Shown here: positions 1 through 6,067 of the stretch, piece by piece
Numbering within the stretch: position 1 is the first letter of the stretch
Layout of the letters: every line of letters begins with the position of its first letter
Assembly (NCBI GenBank): GCA_036562265.1
Contig: DATCKS010000560.1
Location: 1-6,067 of the forward strand
Length of the DNA stretch: 6,067 nt
DNA from: DASVDK01 sp036562265 [NCBI: Thermodesulfobacteriota bacterium]
GTDB taxonomy: Bacteria > DASVDK01
Direction of reading: 5' to 3'
Position numbers and translations under genes: made by a program
The notes under the pieces: model-generated
Databases searched by the model: none
What the model was told of the DNA's origin: nothing
Seen by the model: the letters and a program-made list of their open reading frames with translations, nothing else

Positions 1-27
1 GTGCTCCGCCTCGTCGAGGCGGAGCAC
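1..27. repeat. Near-perfect palindrome (13-bp arms, 1-base centre) at the window edge
   Basis: Bases 1-13 (GTGCTCCGCCTCG) are the exact reverse complement of bases 15-27, with a single T at position 14. The repeat lies inside the large-subunit reading frame, where it encodes VLRLDEAEH, and the left arm ends exactly at the first base of the window. Its place inside a gene argues against a terminator. It is either a chance coding palindrome or an edge effect of assembly. Confidence 0.85.
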
Positions 28-2001
28 CGGGTAGTCGTGGAAGTTGCTCTGCTCCACCCGGCCGTCCCTGAGCGTGATCTCGCCGTGGAGCGCGGCCGAC
101 AGCCCGTAGATGACCCCGCTCTCGATCTGCTGCGCGACGCCGTCGGGGTTGACGGCGAACCCGCAGTGCACGGCCGAGACGACCCGGTGCACCTTCGGCC
201 GGCCGTTCTCGATCGACACCTCGGCGACCTGCGCGACCACGCTGCCGAACGACTCGTGCAGGGCCACGCCGCGGGCGCGGCCGGCCGGCAGCGGCGTCCC
301 CCACCCCGCCTTCTCGGCCACGAGTCTGAGCGCGGCTACGTGGCGCGGGTGCTTCTCCGACAGGTGCGCGAGCCGGAACTCGACCGGGTCCTTCCCCGCC
401 GCGGCGGCCAGTTCGTCGACGAAGGTCTCGACGACGAAGCCGTTGTGCGAGTGCCCCACCGAGCGCCACCAGAGCACCGGCACGCCGACCCTCGGGCTGT
501 GCAGGCCGACGAAGACGTTCGGCACCTCGTAGGGGAGGTTGGCTGCCCCTTCGACGGAGGTCACGTCGACGCCGTCCTTCACGAGGAACCGCTCGAACGG
601 CGTGCCGGCGAGGATCGACTGGCCGACGATCGTGTGACTGATGGCGACGATGCGGCCGTCGGCGTCGAGCCCGGCGCGGATCCGGTCGTACCAGAGCGGC
701 CGGTAGTAGCCGCCCCGAATGTCGTCCTCGCGAGTCCAGACGACCTTGACCGGCCGCTTCGCGGCCTTCGCCACGTGCACCGCCTCCACGACGAAGTCGG
801 ACGCCGGGTTGGCCCGGCGGCCGAAGCCGCCGCCGAGGTACGTCGTGTGGATCGTGACCCGCGCGGGGTCGATGCCGGCCACGGCCGCCGCCGCGGCCGC
901 GTCCACCGTCTGGAACTGCGTGCCGGTCCAGATCTCGCACCGGTCGGCCGCGAGCCGCACCGTGCAGTTGAGCGGCTCCATGGGCGCGTGGGCGAGGTAC
1001 GGCACGTCGTACTCCGCGCTCACGACCTTCGCCGCGGTGGCGAGCGCCGCCTCGGCGTCGCCCTGCGTCCGGGCGGGCGCGCCGGGGGTCTTGCCGAGCT
1101 CCCGGTACTGCGCGAGGAGCGCCTCCGTGGAGAGCGAGGCGTTCGGCCCGAGGTCCCACTCCACGTCGAGCGCGTCGCGCCCCTTCTTCGCCGACCAGAA
1201 GTCCTTCGCGAGCACCGCCACGCCGGACGGCACCTGGACGACGTCGACGACGCCGGGCACCGCCCTGGCCCTGGCCGCGTCCACTCGCACCACTCGCCCG
1301 CCGAAGACGGGCGGCCTCGCCACGACGGCCGTGAGGAGCCCCTCGAGCTTCACGTCGATCCCGAAGGTGGCCCGCCCGGTGACCTTGTCGCGGCCGTCCA
1401 GCCGGTGCTGCGGCTTGCCGAGGAGCCGGAAGGCCGACGGCTCCTTGAGCGCGACCGCTTGCGGCACAGGCAGCCGCGCCGCGCGATCGGCCACCTTGCC
1501 GAACGAGACGCGCCGGCCGGACGGCTCGTGGATCACGAAGCCGTTCTCGGCGCGGCAGGTGGCGGGGTCGACCTTCCAGGCGTCGGCCGCCGCCTGCACG
1601 AGCATGGTGCGCGCCTGTGCGCCCACGGTGCGCAGTTGCACCCAGCGGTCGGCCACCGACGTGGAGCCGCCCGTCATCTGCATGCCGAACCGCGTGTGGA
1701 CGTAGTCGGCGCCGTTCGGGGCGTGCCGGGCCCGGACCTTGCGCCAGTCGCACGCAAGCTCCTCCGCGACGAGCATCGGCAGCGCCGTCATGATGCCCTG
1801 TCCCATCTCGGAGTGCGGCACGAAGATGGTGACGGTGTCGTCCGGGGCGATGCGGATGAAGGCGTTGGGCGGCACGGGCCCCTTCGCCGGCTCCGCCGCG
1901 GCCGCGGCACGCACGCCGGTCGGGAAGTGGAACCCGATGACGAGGCCGGCGCCGGTCACGGCCGACGACCTGAGGAAGCTGCGCCTCGAGACCGTCCTCA
2001 T
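1..2001 (-). CDS. Xanthine dehydrogenase-family molybdopterin-binding large subunit (IorB-like), Tat-exported; 3' end off the window
   Basis: This is the catalytic large subunit of a molybdenum hydroxylase of the isoquinoline 1-oxidoreductase beta / aldehyde oxidase type. Such enzymes hydroxylate N-heterocycles or oxidise aldehydes using water-derived oxygen. My hand translation gives 667 uninterrupted codons and no stop before base 1. Seen: a twin-arginine signal SRRSFLR (residues 5-11), a hydrophobic stretch to about residue 25 and an Ala-rich segment after it, implying periplasmic export. Also seen are EMGQG (65-69), [10 protein letters not shown] (about 337-346), the cofactor-loop motif GGGFGRR (390-396) and [12 protein letters not shown] (511-522). 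Family members are usually about 720-750 residues. The C-terminal segment with the catalytic Glu (GxGEP motif) should therefore lie beyond the left edge. The start ATG is one base after the TGA of the small-subunit gene, so translation is probably coupled. The substrate cannot be read from the sequence; IorB is a family label only. Confidence 0.93.
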   Translation of the reverse strand, partial: MRTVSRRSFLRSSAVTGAGLVIGFHFPTGVRAAAAAEPAKGPVPPNAFIRIAPDDTVTIFVPHSEMGQGIMTALPMLVAEELACDWRKVRARHAPNGADYVHTRFGMQMTGGSTSVADRWVQLRTVGAQARTMLVQAAADAWKVDPATCRAENGFVIHEPSGRRVSFGKVADRAARLPVPQAVALKEPSAFRLLGKPQHRLDGRDKVTGRATFGIDVKLEGLLTAVVARPPVFGGRVVRVDAARARAVPGVVDVVQVPSGVAVLAKDFWSAKKGRDALDVEWDLGPNASLSTEALLAQYRELGKTPGAPARTQGDAEAALATAAKVVSAEYDVPYLAHAPMEPLNCTVRLAADRCEIWTGTQFQTVDAAAAAAVAGIDPARVTIHTTYLGGGFGRRANPASDFVVEAVHVAKAAKRPVKVVWTREDDIRGGYYRPLWYDRIRAGLDADGRIVAISHTIVGQSILAGTPFERFLVKDGVDVTSVEGAANLPYEVPNVFVGLHSPRVGVPVLWWRSVGHSHNGFVVETFVDELAAAAGKDPVEFRLAHLSEKHPRHVAALRLVAEKAGWGTPLPAGRARGVALHESFGSVVAQVAEVSIENGRPKVHRVVSAVHCGFAVNPDGVAQQIESGVIYGLSAALHGEITLRDGRVEQSNFHDYPVLRLDEAEH

Positions 2002-2002
2002 C

Positions 2003-2464
2003 TCAAACCCCCAACCGGCGCGCGGCCAGGTGCACCGCGGCGCGGATGCGCGGGTAGGCCCCGCACCGGCAGATGTTGCCGGAGAGGGCGGCGTCGATGT
2101 CGGCGTCGGTCGGCCTCGGGTTCCTGGCGAGGAGCGCCACCGCCGACATCACCTGTCCCGGCTGGCAGTACCCGCACTGGGCGACGTCGAGTTCGACCCA
2201 GGCGTCCTGCACGACGCGGCCGATGCGGTCCCGCTCCATGGCCTCGATGGTGGTGATGCGCTTGCCGGCCGCGGCCGAAACCGGCGTGACGCAGGCGCGG
2301 ATCGCCTGGCCGTCCAGGTGCACGGTGCAGGCGCCGCAGAGCGCCATGCCGCAGCCGAACTTCGTTCCGGTGAGATCCAGGTGGTCCCTGAGCGCCCAGA
2401 GGACCGGCGTATCGGGACTCACGTCCAGCGAAACGGTCTTGCCGTTGACGGTCAGCCGAATCAT
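2003..2464 (-). CDS. (2Fe-2S)-binding small subunit of molybdenum hydroxylase (IorA-like)
   Basis: This 153-residue iron-sulfur subunit passes electrons from the molybdenum centre of the neighbouring large subunit to an outside acceptor. The N-terminal plant-ferredoxin-like domain has cluster ligands C38, C43, C46 and C58 (motif CGMALCGAC). The C-terminal helical [2Fe-2S] domain has C97 and C100 (QCGYCQPG) and C132 and C134 ([11 protein letters not shown]). All eight expected Cys are present, and so is Q96, which in this family contacts the pterin cofactor. Length is typical. The start ATG at 2464-2462 is the only plausible one: no ATG, GTG or TTG was found in frame for about 40 bases upstream. 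No strong Shine-Dalgarno lies at normal spacing; a GGGGAGG run sits more than 20 bases upstream. The protein has no signal peptide of its own, so it is probably exported folded with its Tat-bearing partner. No FAD subunit gene is adjacent in the window. Confidence 0.96.
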   Translation of the reverse strand: MIRLTVNGKTVSLDVSPDTPVLWALRDHLDLTGTKFGCGMALCGACTVHLDGQAIRACVTPVSAAAGKRITTIEAMERDRIGRVVQDAWVELDVAQCGYCQPGQVMSAVALLARNPRPTDADIDAALSGNICRCGAYPRIRAAVHLAARRLGV

Positions 2465-2529
2465 GGCGAAGAGTCTACGGACCGCCGCCCTCCCCGCCCA
2501 GAGGAAAATCGACGAGATCGTGGCCCGCG
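2465..2529. other. 65-bp gap between the SDR and the hydroxylase small subunit
   Basis: The gap lies between the SDR stop (TAG on the minus strand at 2532-2530) and the small-subunit start. It holds no obvious stem-loop with a T tract and no convincing promoter hexamers on the minus strand. Read-through from pepA-SDR into the hydroxylase genes is therefore possible, though a weak internal promoter cannot be excluded. Confidence 0.4.
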
Positions 2530-3312
2530 CTACGAGCGCGGCCGCATGATGCGCGCGCCCGCGCGCGTGACGAGCCGCCGCGGGAGAAAGCGCGTGGCGT
2601 GCGCCACGACGGCGTTGGCGAGACCGGGGACGACGACGCGCCGGCCGGCGTCCACGCCGCGCAGGCCGGCGTCGACGACGACCTCGGCAGGCAGCATCCG
2701 CACGCCGGCGAACTTCGGCGAGAGGCCGGACCGGTCGAAGAACTCCGTGGCCGTCGGGCCCGGGCAGAGGCAGACGACCCGGACGCCGCGCCCCTCCACC
2801 TCCTCGGCCAGCGCCTCGGAGAACGAGCGGACGAAGGCCTTCGTGGCGGCGTAGACGGCGAAGTAGGGCACCGGCTGGAACGCCGCGGTCGACGCCACGT
2901 TGAGGATCACCCCGGCGCCCCGGGCCAGCATGGGAGGGAGGAAGCGCCGCGCGAGCGCCGCCACGGCTCCGACGTTGAGCTGGATCATGTCGGCCTGGCG
3001 CGCCGGGTCGAGGTCGGCCACCGCGCCGTGGAAGCCGAAGCCGGCGTTGTTGATCAGCCAGCCGACCTCGAGGCGGAGGCGGGCGACCTCCGCCTCGAGC
3101 GCCGCGTCGGCGCCGGGGCGCGCCAGATCGAGCGCGACCACCTCCACCCGCCGCCCCGACGGCCGGATCTCGGCCGCGAGACGCTCCAGGCGCTCGACGC
3201 GGCGGGCGACGAGGACGAGGTCGAGCCCCCGCGCCGCGAGGCGCCGCGCGAAGGCCTCGCCGATCCCGCTACTCGCCCCGGTGACCAGCGCGAGCGGCGC
3301 CGCGACCGCCAT
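2530..3312 (-). CDS. Short-chain dehydrogenase/reductase (classical SDR, DltE/COG0300-like), NAD(P)-dependent
   Basis: This is a 260-residue Rossmann-fold oxidoreductase, probably cytoplasmic and soluble. Seen: the nucleotide-binding motif TGASSGIG (11-18), Arg37-Arg38 after the second beta strand (suggesting NADP(H) preference), NNAG (88-91) and the catalytic tetrad N113, S141, Y154 and K158 (YxxxK). The sequence PGPTATEFF (184-192) is typical of the DltE-like SDR group. Length is normal and all catalytic residues are intact. Its ATG follows the pepA stop with one base between (TAG-G-ATG), which indicates coupled translation. The C-terminus has a basic, hydrophobic tail (about residues 233-260). 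SDR substrates cannot be predicted from these motifs, so no gene symbol is given. Involvement with the hydroxylase downstream is possible only by position. Confidence 0.93.
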   Translation of the reverse strand: MAVAAPLALVTGASSGIGEAFARRLAARGLDLVLVARRVERLERLAAEIRPSGRRVEVVALDLARPGADAALEAEVARLRLEVGWLINNAGFGFHGAVADLDPARQADMIQLNVGAVAALARRFLPPMLARGAGVILNVASTAAFQPVPYFAVYAATKAFVRSFSEALAEEVEGRGVRVVCLCPGPTATEFFDRSGLSPKFAGVRMLPAEVVVDAGLRGVDAGRRVVVPGLANAVVAHATRFLPRRLVTRAGARIMRPRS

Positions 3313-3313
3313 C

Positions 3314-4855
3314 CTATCGCCCGCCGTCCCGGGCCCAGTCGCGCAGGAACTGGACGAGGAGCCGCACGCCGAAGCCGACCGCCCCCTTCGGGACGTACGG
3401 CCGGTCCTTGTCGGCCCAGCTCACGCCGGCGATGTCGAGGTGCACCCAGGGGTAGTCGACGAACTCCTTGAGGAAGAGCGCCGCGGTGATCGACCCGGCG
3501 TCGCGACCGCCGCTGTTCTTGATGTCGGCGATGTCGCTCTTGATGAGGTCGCGATACTCGTCGAAGAGCGGCAGCTCCCACACGCGCTCGCCCGACACCT
3601 CGGCGGCCGCCTTCACGCGGGCGGCGAGCGCCGGATCGTTCGTCATGAGGCCCGCCGCCTCGGTGCCGAGCGCGACCTTGATCGCGCCGGTGAGCGTCGC
3701 GAGGTCGATCACGGCGGCCGGCTTGTAGCGGCTCGCGTAGGCGAGCGCGTCGGCGAGGATCACCCGCCCCTCGGCATCCGTGTTGACGATCTCGGCGGTC
3801 TTGCCGTTGAGGAACCGCACGACGTCGCCCGGACGGTACGCCGAGCCGGACGGCGTGTTCTCGGTCCACGGGCAGAGCCCGACGAGGCGCACCGGCAGCT
3901 TCAGCGCCGCCACCGCCTTGAAGGTGGCGAGCACCGCCACCGAGCCGGCCTTGTCGTACTTCATCCGGTCCATGCCCTCGGCCGGCTTGAGCGAGATGCC
4001 GCCGGTGTCGAACGTGATCCCCTTGCCGACCAGCACCACCGGCGCCCCGGCGCCTCCCGTGCCGTCGTACTCGAGGACGCCGAACCGGGCCGGCTCGAAC
4101 TCGTGCGAGCCGCGGTTCACCGCCACGATCCCGCCGGCGCCCAGGGCCTTCAGTTCCTCGAGCCCGAGGATCGTCGCGGTGAAGCCCCCCTCCGCGGCGA
4201 GGTCGCGCGCGTACTGCGCCATGCGCGACGGCGTGGCCTCGTTCGACGGCGTCGCGATCAGTTCCCGGGCGAAGCGGACCGCGCCGGCCACGATCTCGCC
4301 GACCGAGGCGCCGGCCGACACCTCGCCGGGCGCCTCCCCCTCGCCCGCCACGAGCGTCACCTGCGTGAGGCGCGCCGTCTTCTCGGCCTTCTCCCGGTCC
4401 TCCGCGTTCGTCTTGAAGCGGTCGAGCCTGTGGAGGCCGAGCAGGATCCCCTCGACGGCCGCCTGGGCCACCTCGGCGAGGCCGGCCGGGCGGCCCTCTG
4501 CGCCGCGCGCCGGGCGGAAGAGGGTCGTCGCCAGGTGGGCGGCCCCGACATCGCGCGCGCGCTGCGCCGCCCGGGCGGCGGCCTGCCTTGCGCGGTCGAC
4601 CGTGAAGTCGGCCTCCTTGCCGAGGCCGACCACGAGCAGGCGCGTCGCGGCGATCCGGCCGCGGCCGTAGACCACCACCGTCTGGCCGTTCTTGCCGGTG
4701 AAGTCGCCCGTTTCCAGGAGGTGGGCGATCTGGCCGTCGAGGGCCCGATCGAGGGCGGCCAGCGCCCCGTCGGGGCGGCTCCCCTCGAAGAGGCCGACGG
4801 CGAGCACGTCGGCGGCAGTCTCGGCAAGCGGGGTCGTGGTCACGGCAAACGGCAT
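3314..4855 (-). CDS. pepA: Leucyl aminopeptidase, peptidase family M17 (PepA-like)
   Basis: This is a two-metal cytosolic aminopeptidase that removes N-terminal residues, especially Leu, from peptides; family members are hexamers. From ATG 4855 it is 513 residues, close to E. coli PepA. The N-terminal macro-like domain spans about 1-180. The catalytic C-terminal domain has predicted metal ligands K278, D283, D301, D360 and E362, and catalytic K290 and R364. These lie in the motifs VGKGITFDTGG (277-287), MKYDKAG (298-304) and the M17 signature NTDAEGR (358-364). They sit at a constant +8 offset from the E. coli numbering as I recall it. The frame stays open upstream to 5149, but those 98 extra codons run antisense through the start of adaA and lack family similarity. 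ATG 4855, with purine-rich Shine-Dalgarno sequences before it, is therefore preferred. It is the first gene of a minus-strand run and divergent from adaA. E. coli PepA also binds DNA; whether this one does is unknown. Confidence 0.95.
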   Translation of the reverse strand: MPFAVTTTPLAETAADVLAVGLFEGSRPDGALAALDRALDGQIAHLLETGDFTGKNGQTVVVYGRGRIAATRLLVVGLGKEADFTVDRARQAAARAAQRARDVGAAHLATTLFRPARGAEGRPAGLAEVAQAAVEGILLGLHRLDRFKTNAEDREKAEKTARLTQVTLVAGEGEAPGEVSAGASVGEIVAGAVRFARELIATPSNEATPSRMAQYARDLAAEGGFTATILGLEELKALGAGGIVAVNRGSHEFEPARFGVLEYDGTGGAGAPVVLVGKGITFDTGGISLKPAEGMDRMKYDKAGSVAVLATFKAVAALKLPVRLVGLCPWTENTPSGSAYRPGDVVRFLNGKTAEIVNTDAEGRVILADALAYASRYKPAAVIDLATLTGAIKVALGTEAAGLMTNDPALAARVKAAAEVSGERVWELPLFDEYRDLIKSDIADIKNSGGRDAGSITAALFLKEFVDYPWVHLDIAGVSWADKDRPYVPKGAVGFGVRLLVQFLRDWARDGGR

Positions 4856-4872
4856 GGCTCCTGGGGCTCCTT
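4856..4872 (-). promoter_or_regulatory. Duplicated Shine-Dalgarno-like element before pepA
   Basis: On the minus strand the bases just before the pepA ATG read AAGGAGCCCCAGGAGCC. This contains the direct repeat GGAGCC twice, separated by CCA. AAGGAG lies 11 bases from the ATG and AGGAG only 2 bases, so each is slightly off the ideal spacing. The upstream copy is the more likely ribosome-binding site. It supports ATG 4855 as the start. Confidence 0.55.
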
Positions 4873-5024
4873 CACGAGACAGAGGAACGTCGCGTACCGG
4901 TTCGAGGGCGGTGATCGTAGCACGGGCCACGGCCCCGACAGCCGCGGTATACCTGAACGCCTGGGGGAATAAGTCGGCGAGAAGCGGCAAGACGCCCAGG
5001 AGGGCGGCTGGCAGAATCGGGACC
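4856..5024. promoter_or_regulatory. Divergent intergenic region between pepA (-) and adaA (+)
   Basis: This 169-bp region is the longest non-coding stretch in the window and should hold the start signals of both gene sets. An 8-bp perfect palindrome, GGTATACC (4946-4953), supplies a TATACC -10-like hexamer on both strands, but I find no matching TTGACA-like -35 at 16-18 bp on either side. The plus strand has AAT (4968-4970) and GCAA (4987-4990), the two half-words of the E. coli Ada box, but 16 bp apart instead of the usual 6. An AGGAGGG run (4998-5004) lies 20 bases before the adaA ATG, which is too far for a standard ribosome-binding site. No coding sequence or terminator is evident. Confidence 0.45.
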
Positions 5025-5666
5025 ATGAGCATGACGGTGGACGAGATGTGGCGCGCGTTCGTCGACAGGGACGCCCGGTACGACGGCCGCTTCGTAACCG
5101 CGGTCCGCACGACCGGGGTCTTCTGCCGCCCCTCGTGCACCTGTCGCAAGCCAAGGCCGCAGAACGTCGAGTACTACCCGTCGGCCGAGGCCGCCGCGCG
5201 CGCCGGCTACCGCCCCTGCAAGCGGTGCCGGCCCGACCTGGCGGGCGGCTCGGCCGAGGCCGAGCGGCGCTTCGTCGAGCAGGCGATCGCCCGCATGCGC
5301 GCTCGCGCGAGCGACCCCCTCACGCTGGCCGACCTCGCGGCCGACTGCGGCGCCTCGCCGTCGGCCTTCGCCCGGCGCTTTCGCGCGGCCGACGGCCGAA
5401 GCCCCATGCGGGCCCTGGCCGACGTGCGTGCCGAGCGGGCCCTGGCACTCCTGGCCGACCCGTCGTGCACGGTGCTTCAGGCCGCCCTCGAAGCCGGCTT
5501 CGGCAGCATCTCCAGCTTCGCTCGGGCGTTCCGGCGGCGGACCGGAATGACCCCCTCGGCCTGGCGCGCCGCGCGGCGCAGGCCGGCAAGCCTCGGTGTC
5601 GCCGCTCCCGCGTCGGCGCCAGGCGCCGGGGTCCTCGTCGGGACGAACCATGGGAGCCCTCGATGA
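5025..5666 (+). CDS. adaA: AdaA-like methylphosphotriester-DNA repair protein / AraC-type alkylation-response activator
   Basis: This 213-residue protein corresponds to the N-terminal part of E. coli Ada and to Bacillus AdaA. It takes a methyl group from DNA phosphotriesters onto a zinc-bound Cys and then, in known homologues, activates alkylation-repair genes. The N-terminal Ada zinc domain (about 5-75) shows TTGVFCRPSC and YRPCKRC, giving zinc ligands C34, C38, C65 and C68, with C34 matching the E. coli acceptor Cys38. The AraC-type double helix-turn-helix (about 83-182) has LADLAADCGASPSAFARRF and ends in the typical GMTPSAWR. The Ala/Pro-rich tail (about 187-213) resembles an interdomain linker that ends in open space. 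The start is ATG 5025; ATG 5031 (two codons later) is an equal alternative. The open frame extends upstream to 4692, but that part is antisense to pepA. The stop overlaps the start of the methyltransferase gene (ATGA). An extra Cys, C40, lies beside the zinc site. Confidence 0.94.
   Translation: MSMTVDEMWRAFVDRDARYDGRFVTAVRTTGVFCRPSCTCRKPRPQNVEYYPSAEAAARAGYRPCKRCRPDLAGGSAEAERRFVEQAIARMRARASDPLTLADLAADCGASPSAFARRFRAADGRSPMRALADVRAERALALLADPSCTVLQAALEAGFGSISSFARAFRRRTGMTPSAWRAARRRPASLGVAAPASAPGAGVLVGTNHGSPR
5652..5656 (+). promoter_or_regulatory. Shine-Dalgarno for the O6-alkylguanine methyltransferase gene
   Basis: GGGAG lies six bases before the ATG at 5663, inside the last codons of adaA. 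Correct spacing supports a genuine separate start here and argues against a frameshift having broken a fused ada gene. Confidence 0.6.
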
Positions 5667-6067
5667 CGGACGTGACGATCGACTTCACCGTGGTGGACAC
5701 CCCCTTCGGCCCCATCGGCCTTGCGGCCACGGCCGCGGGGCTCGCGGCGCTCGCGCCGGTCGTCGCCGACGGCGACGAGCCGCGCTTCGGCGCCACCCGG
5801 GACATGACCGGCCTCGGACCGCTCTTCGCGCTCGCGCGGCGCGGCCGCCCCGCCGCGCGGTTCGTCGAGCACCCGGCCGACGGACCGCTGCCGCCCCGCC
5901 TCGCCGAGGCCGTGGCGGCGCTCAGGGCCTATCTTGCCGGCACGCCGCGCCGCGACGTGGCGCTCGACCTCGCCGGCACCCCGTTCCAGCTCGCCGTCTG
6001 GCGCGCGCTGCTCGAGATCCCCTACGGGGCGACCGTGACGTACGGTGAGCTGGCCGCGCGCCTGGGA
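5663..6067 (+). CDS. Methylated-DNA-[protein]-cysteine S-methyltransferase (Ogt/AdaB-like), 3' end off the window
   Basis: This suicide repair protein moves alkyl groups from O6-alkylguanine (and O4-alkylthymine) in DNA to its own Cys. The 135 codons visible are open to the right edge. An N-terminal ribonuclease-like domain starts DFTVVDTPFGPIGLAAT (7-23). The conserved C-terminal domain then begins GTPFQLAVWRALLEIPYGATVTYGELA (about 105-131), which lines up with E. coli Ada GTAFQQQVWQALRTIPCGETVSYQQLA. The window ends before the DNA-recognition helix and the PCHRV active-site motif, expected roughly 30 residues later, so catalytic competence cannot be judged. The start codon overlaps the adaA stop in an ATGA, so the two are co-transcribed and probably translationally coupled. 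By this arrangement it matches AdaB of the split Ada system; by sequence alone Ogt is an equally fair name. Confidence 0.93.
   Translation, partial: MTDVTIDFTVVDTPFGPIGLAATAAGLAALAPVVADGDEPRFGATRDMTGLGPLFALARRGRPAARFVEHPADGPLPPRLAEAVAALRAYLAGTPRRDVALDLAGTPFQLAVWRALLEIPYGATVTYGELAARLG

Noticed and set aside
1-2256. A 751-codon open frame on the plus strand
   Set aside because: It is antisense to the hydroxylase genes. Its Arg/His/Pro/Gly-rich translation resembles no family, as expected for GC-rich shadow frames, while the minus strand shows all the conserved motifs.
2465-2529. Rho-independent terminator after the SDR gene
   Set aside because: There is a short TTTT on the minus strand (ATTTTCC) but no stable GC stem directly before it.
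2900-4972. A 690-codon open frame on the plus strand
   Set aside because: It runs antisense through the SDR and pepA genes, has low-complexity Arg-rich composition and no recognisable motif.
4692-5024. 111-residue N-terminal extension of AdaA
   Set aside because: It lies antisense to the pepA N-terminus and the intergenic region. The Ada zinc domain begins normally right after ATG 5025.
4856-5149. 98-residue N-terminal extension of the aminopeptidase
   Set aside because: It would overlap adaA's start on the other strand and is not expected in M17 peptidases. ATG 4855 gives the normal length and has Shine-Dalgarno sequences.
4872-5651. 259-codon minus-strand open frame opposite adaA
   Set aside because: It is a shadow of adaA with low-complexity Gly/Arg/Ala-rich sequence and no motif; the plus strand carries intact Ada and AraC domains.
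5596-6048. 150-codon open frame on the plus strand over the methyltransferase gene
   Set aside because: It is in a different frame from the recognisable methyltransferase and its translation is Arg/Pro/Gly-rich with no family features.

Overview
The window is very GC-rich bacterial DNA (about 70% by eye, not counted) with dense coding, G/C at most third codon positions and almost no intergenic space. The gene content (Tat-exported molybdenum hydroxylase, PepA-type aminopeptidase, Ada-type alkylation repair) fits a GC-rich Gram-negative-like bacterium, for example Acidobacteriota, Myxococcota, Gemmatimonadota or a GC-rich proteobacterium. The sequence alone does not settle the phylum. There is no rRNA, tRNA, CRISPR array, transposase or phage gene.

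Left and centre (1-4855, all on the minus strand, read right to left): a leucyl aminopeptidase of family M17 (pepA-like, 4855 to 3314), then a short-chain dehydrogenase/reductase (3312 to 2530), then a two-gene molybdenum hydroxylase. The hydroxylase consists of a small [2Fe-2S] subunit (IorA-like, 2464 to 2003) and a large molybdopterin-binding subunit with a Tat signal (IorB-like, 2001 running off the left edge). The pepA/SDR and small/large subunit junctions each have one base between stop and start. The SDR/small-subunit gap is 65 bp with no obvious terminator. The four genes could therefore form one transcription unit or two adjacent coupled pairs.

Right (5025-6067, plus strand): a divergently transcribed alkylation-damage response pair. 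The first gene is an AdaA-like protein (zinc-binding methylphosphotriester-repair domain plus AraC-type DNA-binding domain). The second is an Ogt/AdaB-like O6-alkylguanine-DNA methyltransferase, overlapping the first by four bases (ATGA) and cut by the right edge before its active-site Cys. Together they carry the domains that E. coli Ada has in one chain.

The only sizeable non-coding stretch is the 169-bp divergent region between pepA and adaA (4856-5024). The oddest raw-sequence feature is a near-perfect palindrome at bases 1-27, inside the large-subunit gene and flush with the window edge. It may be an assembly edge effect. All recognisable genes belong to known families, and I see no convincing undescribed system here.
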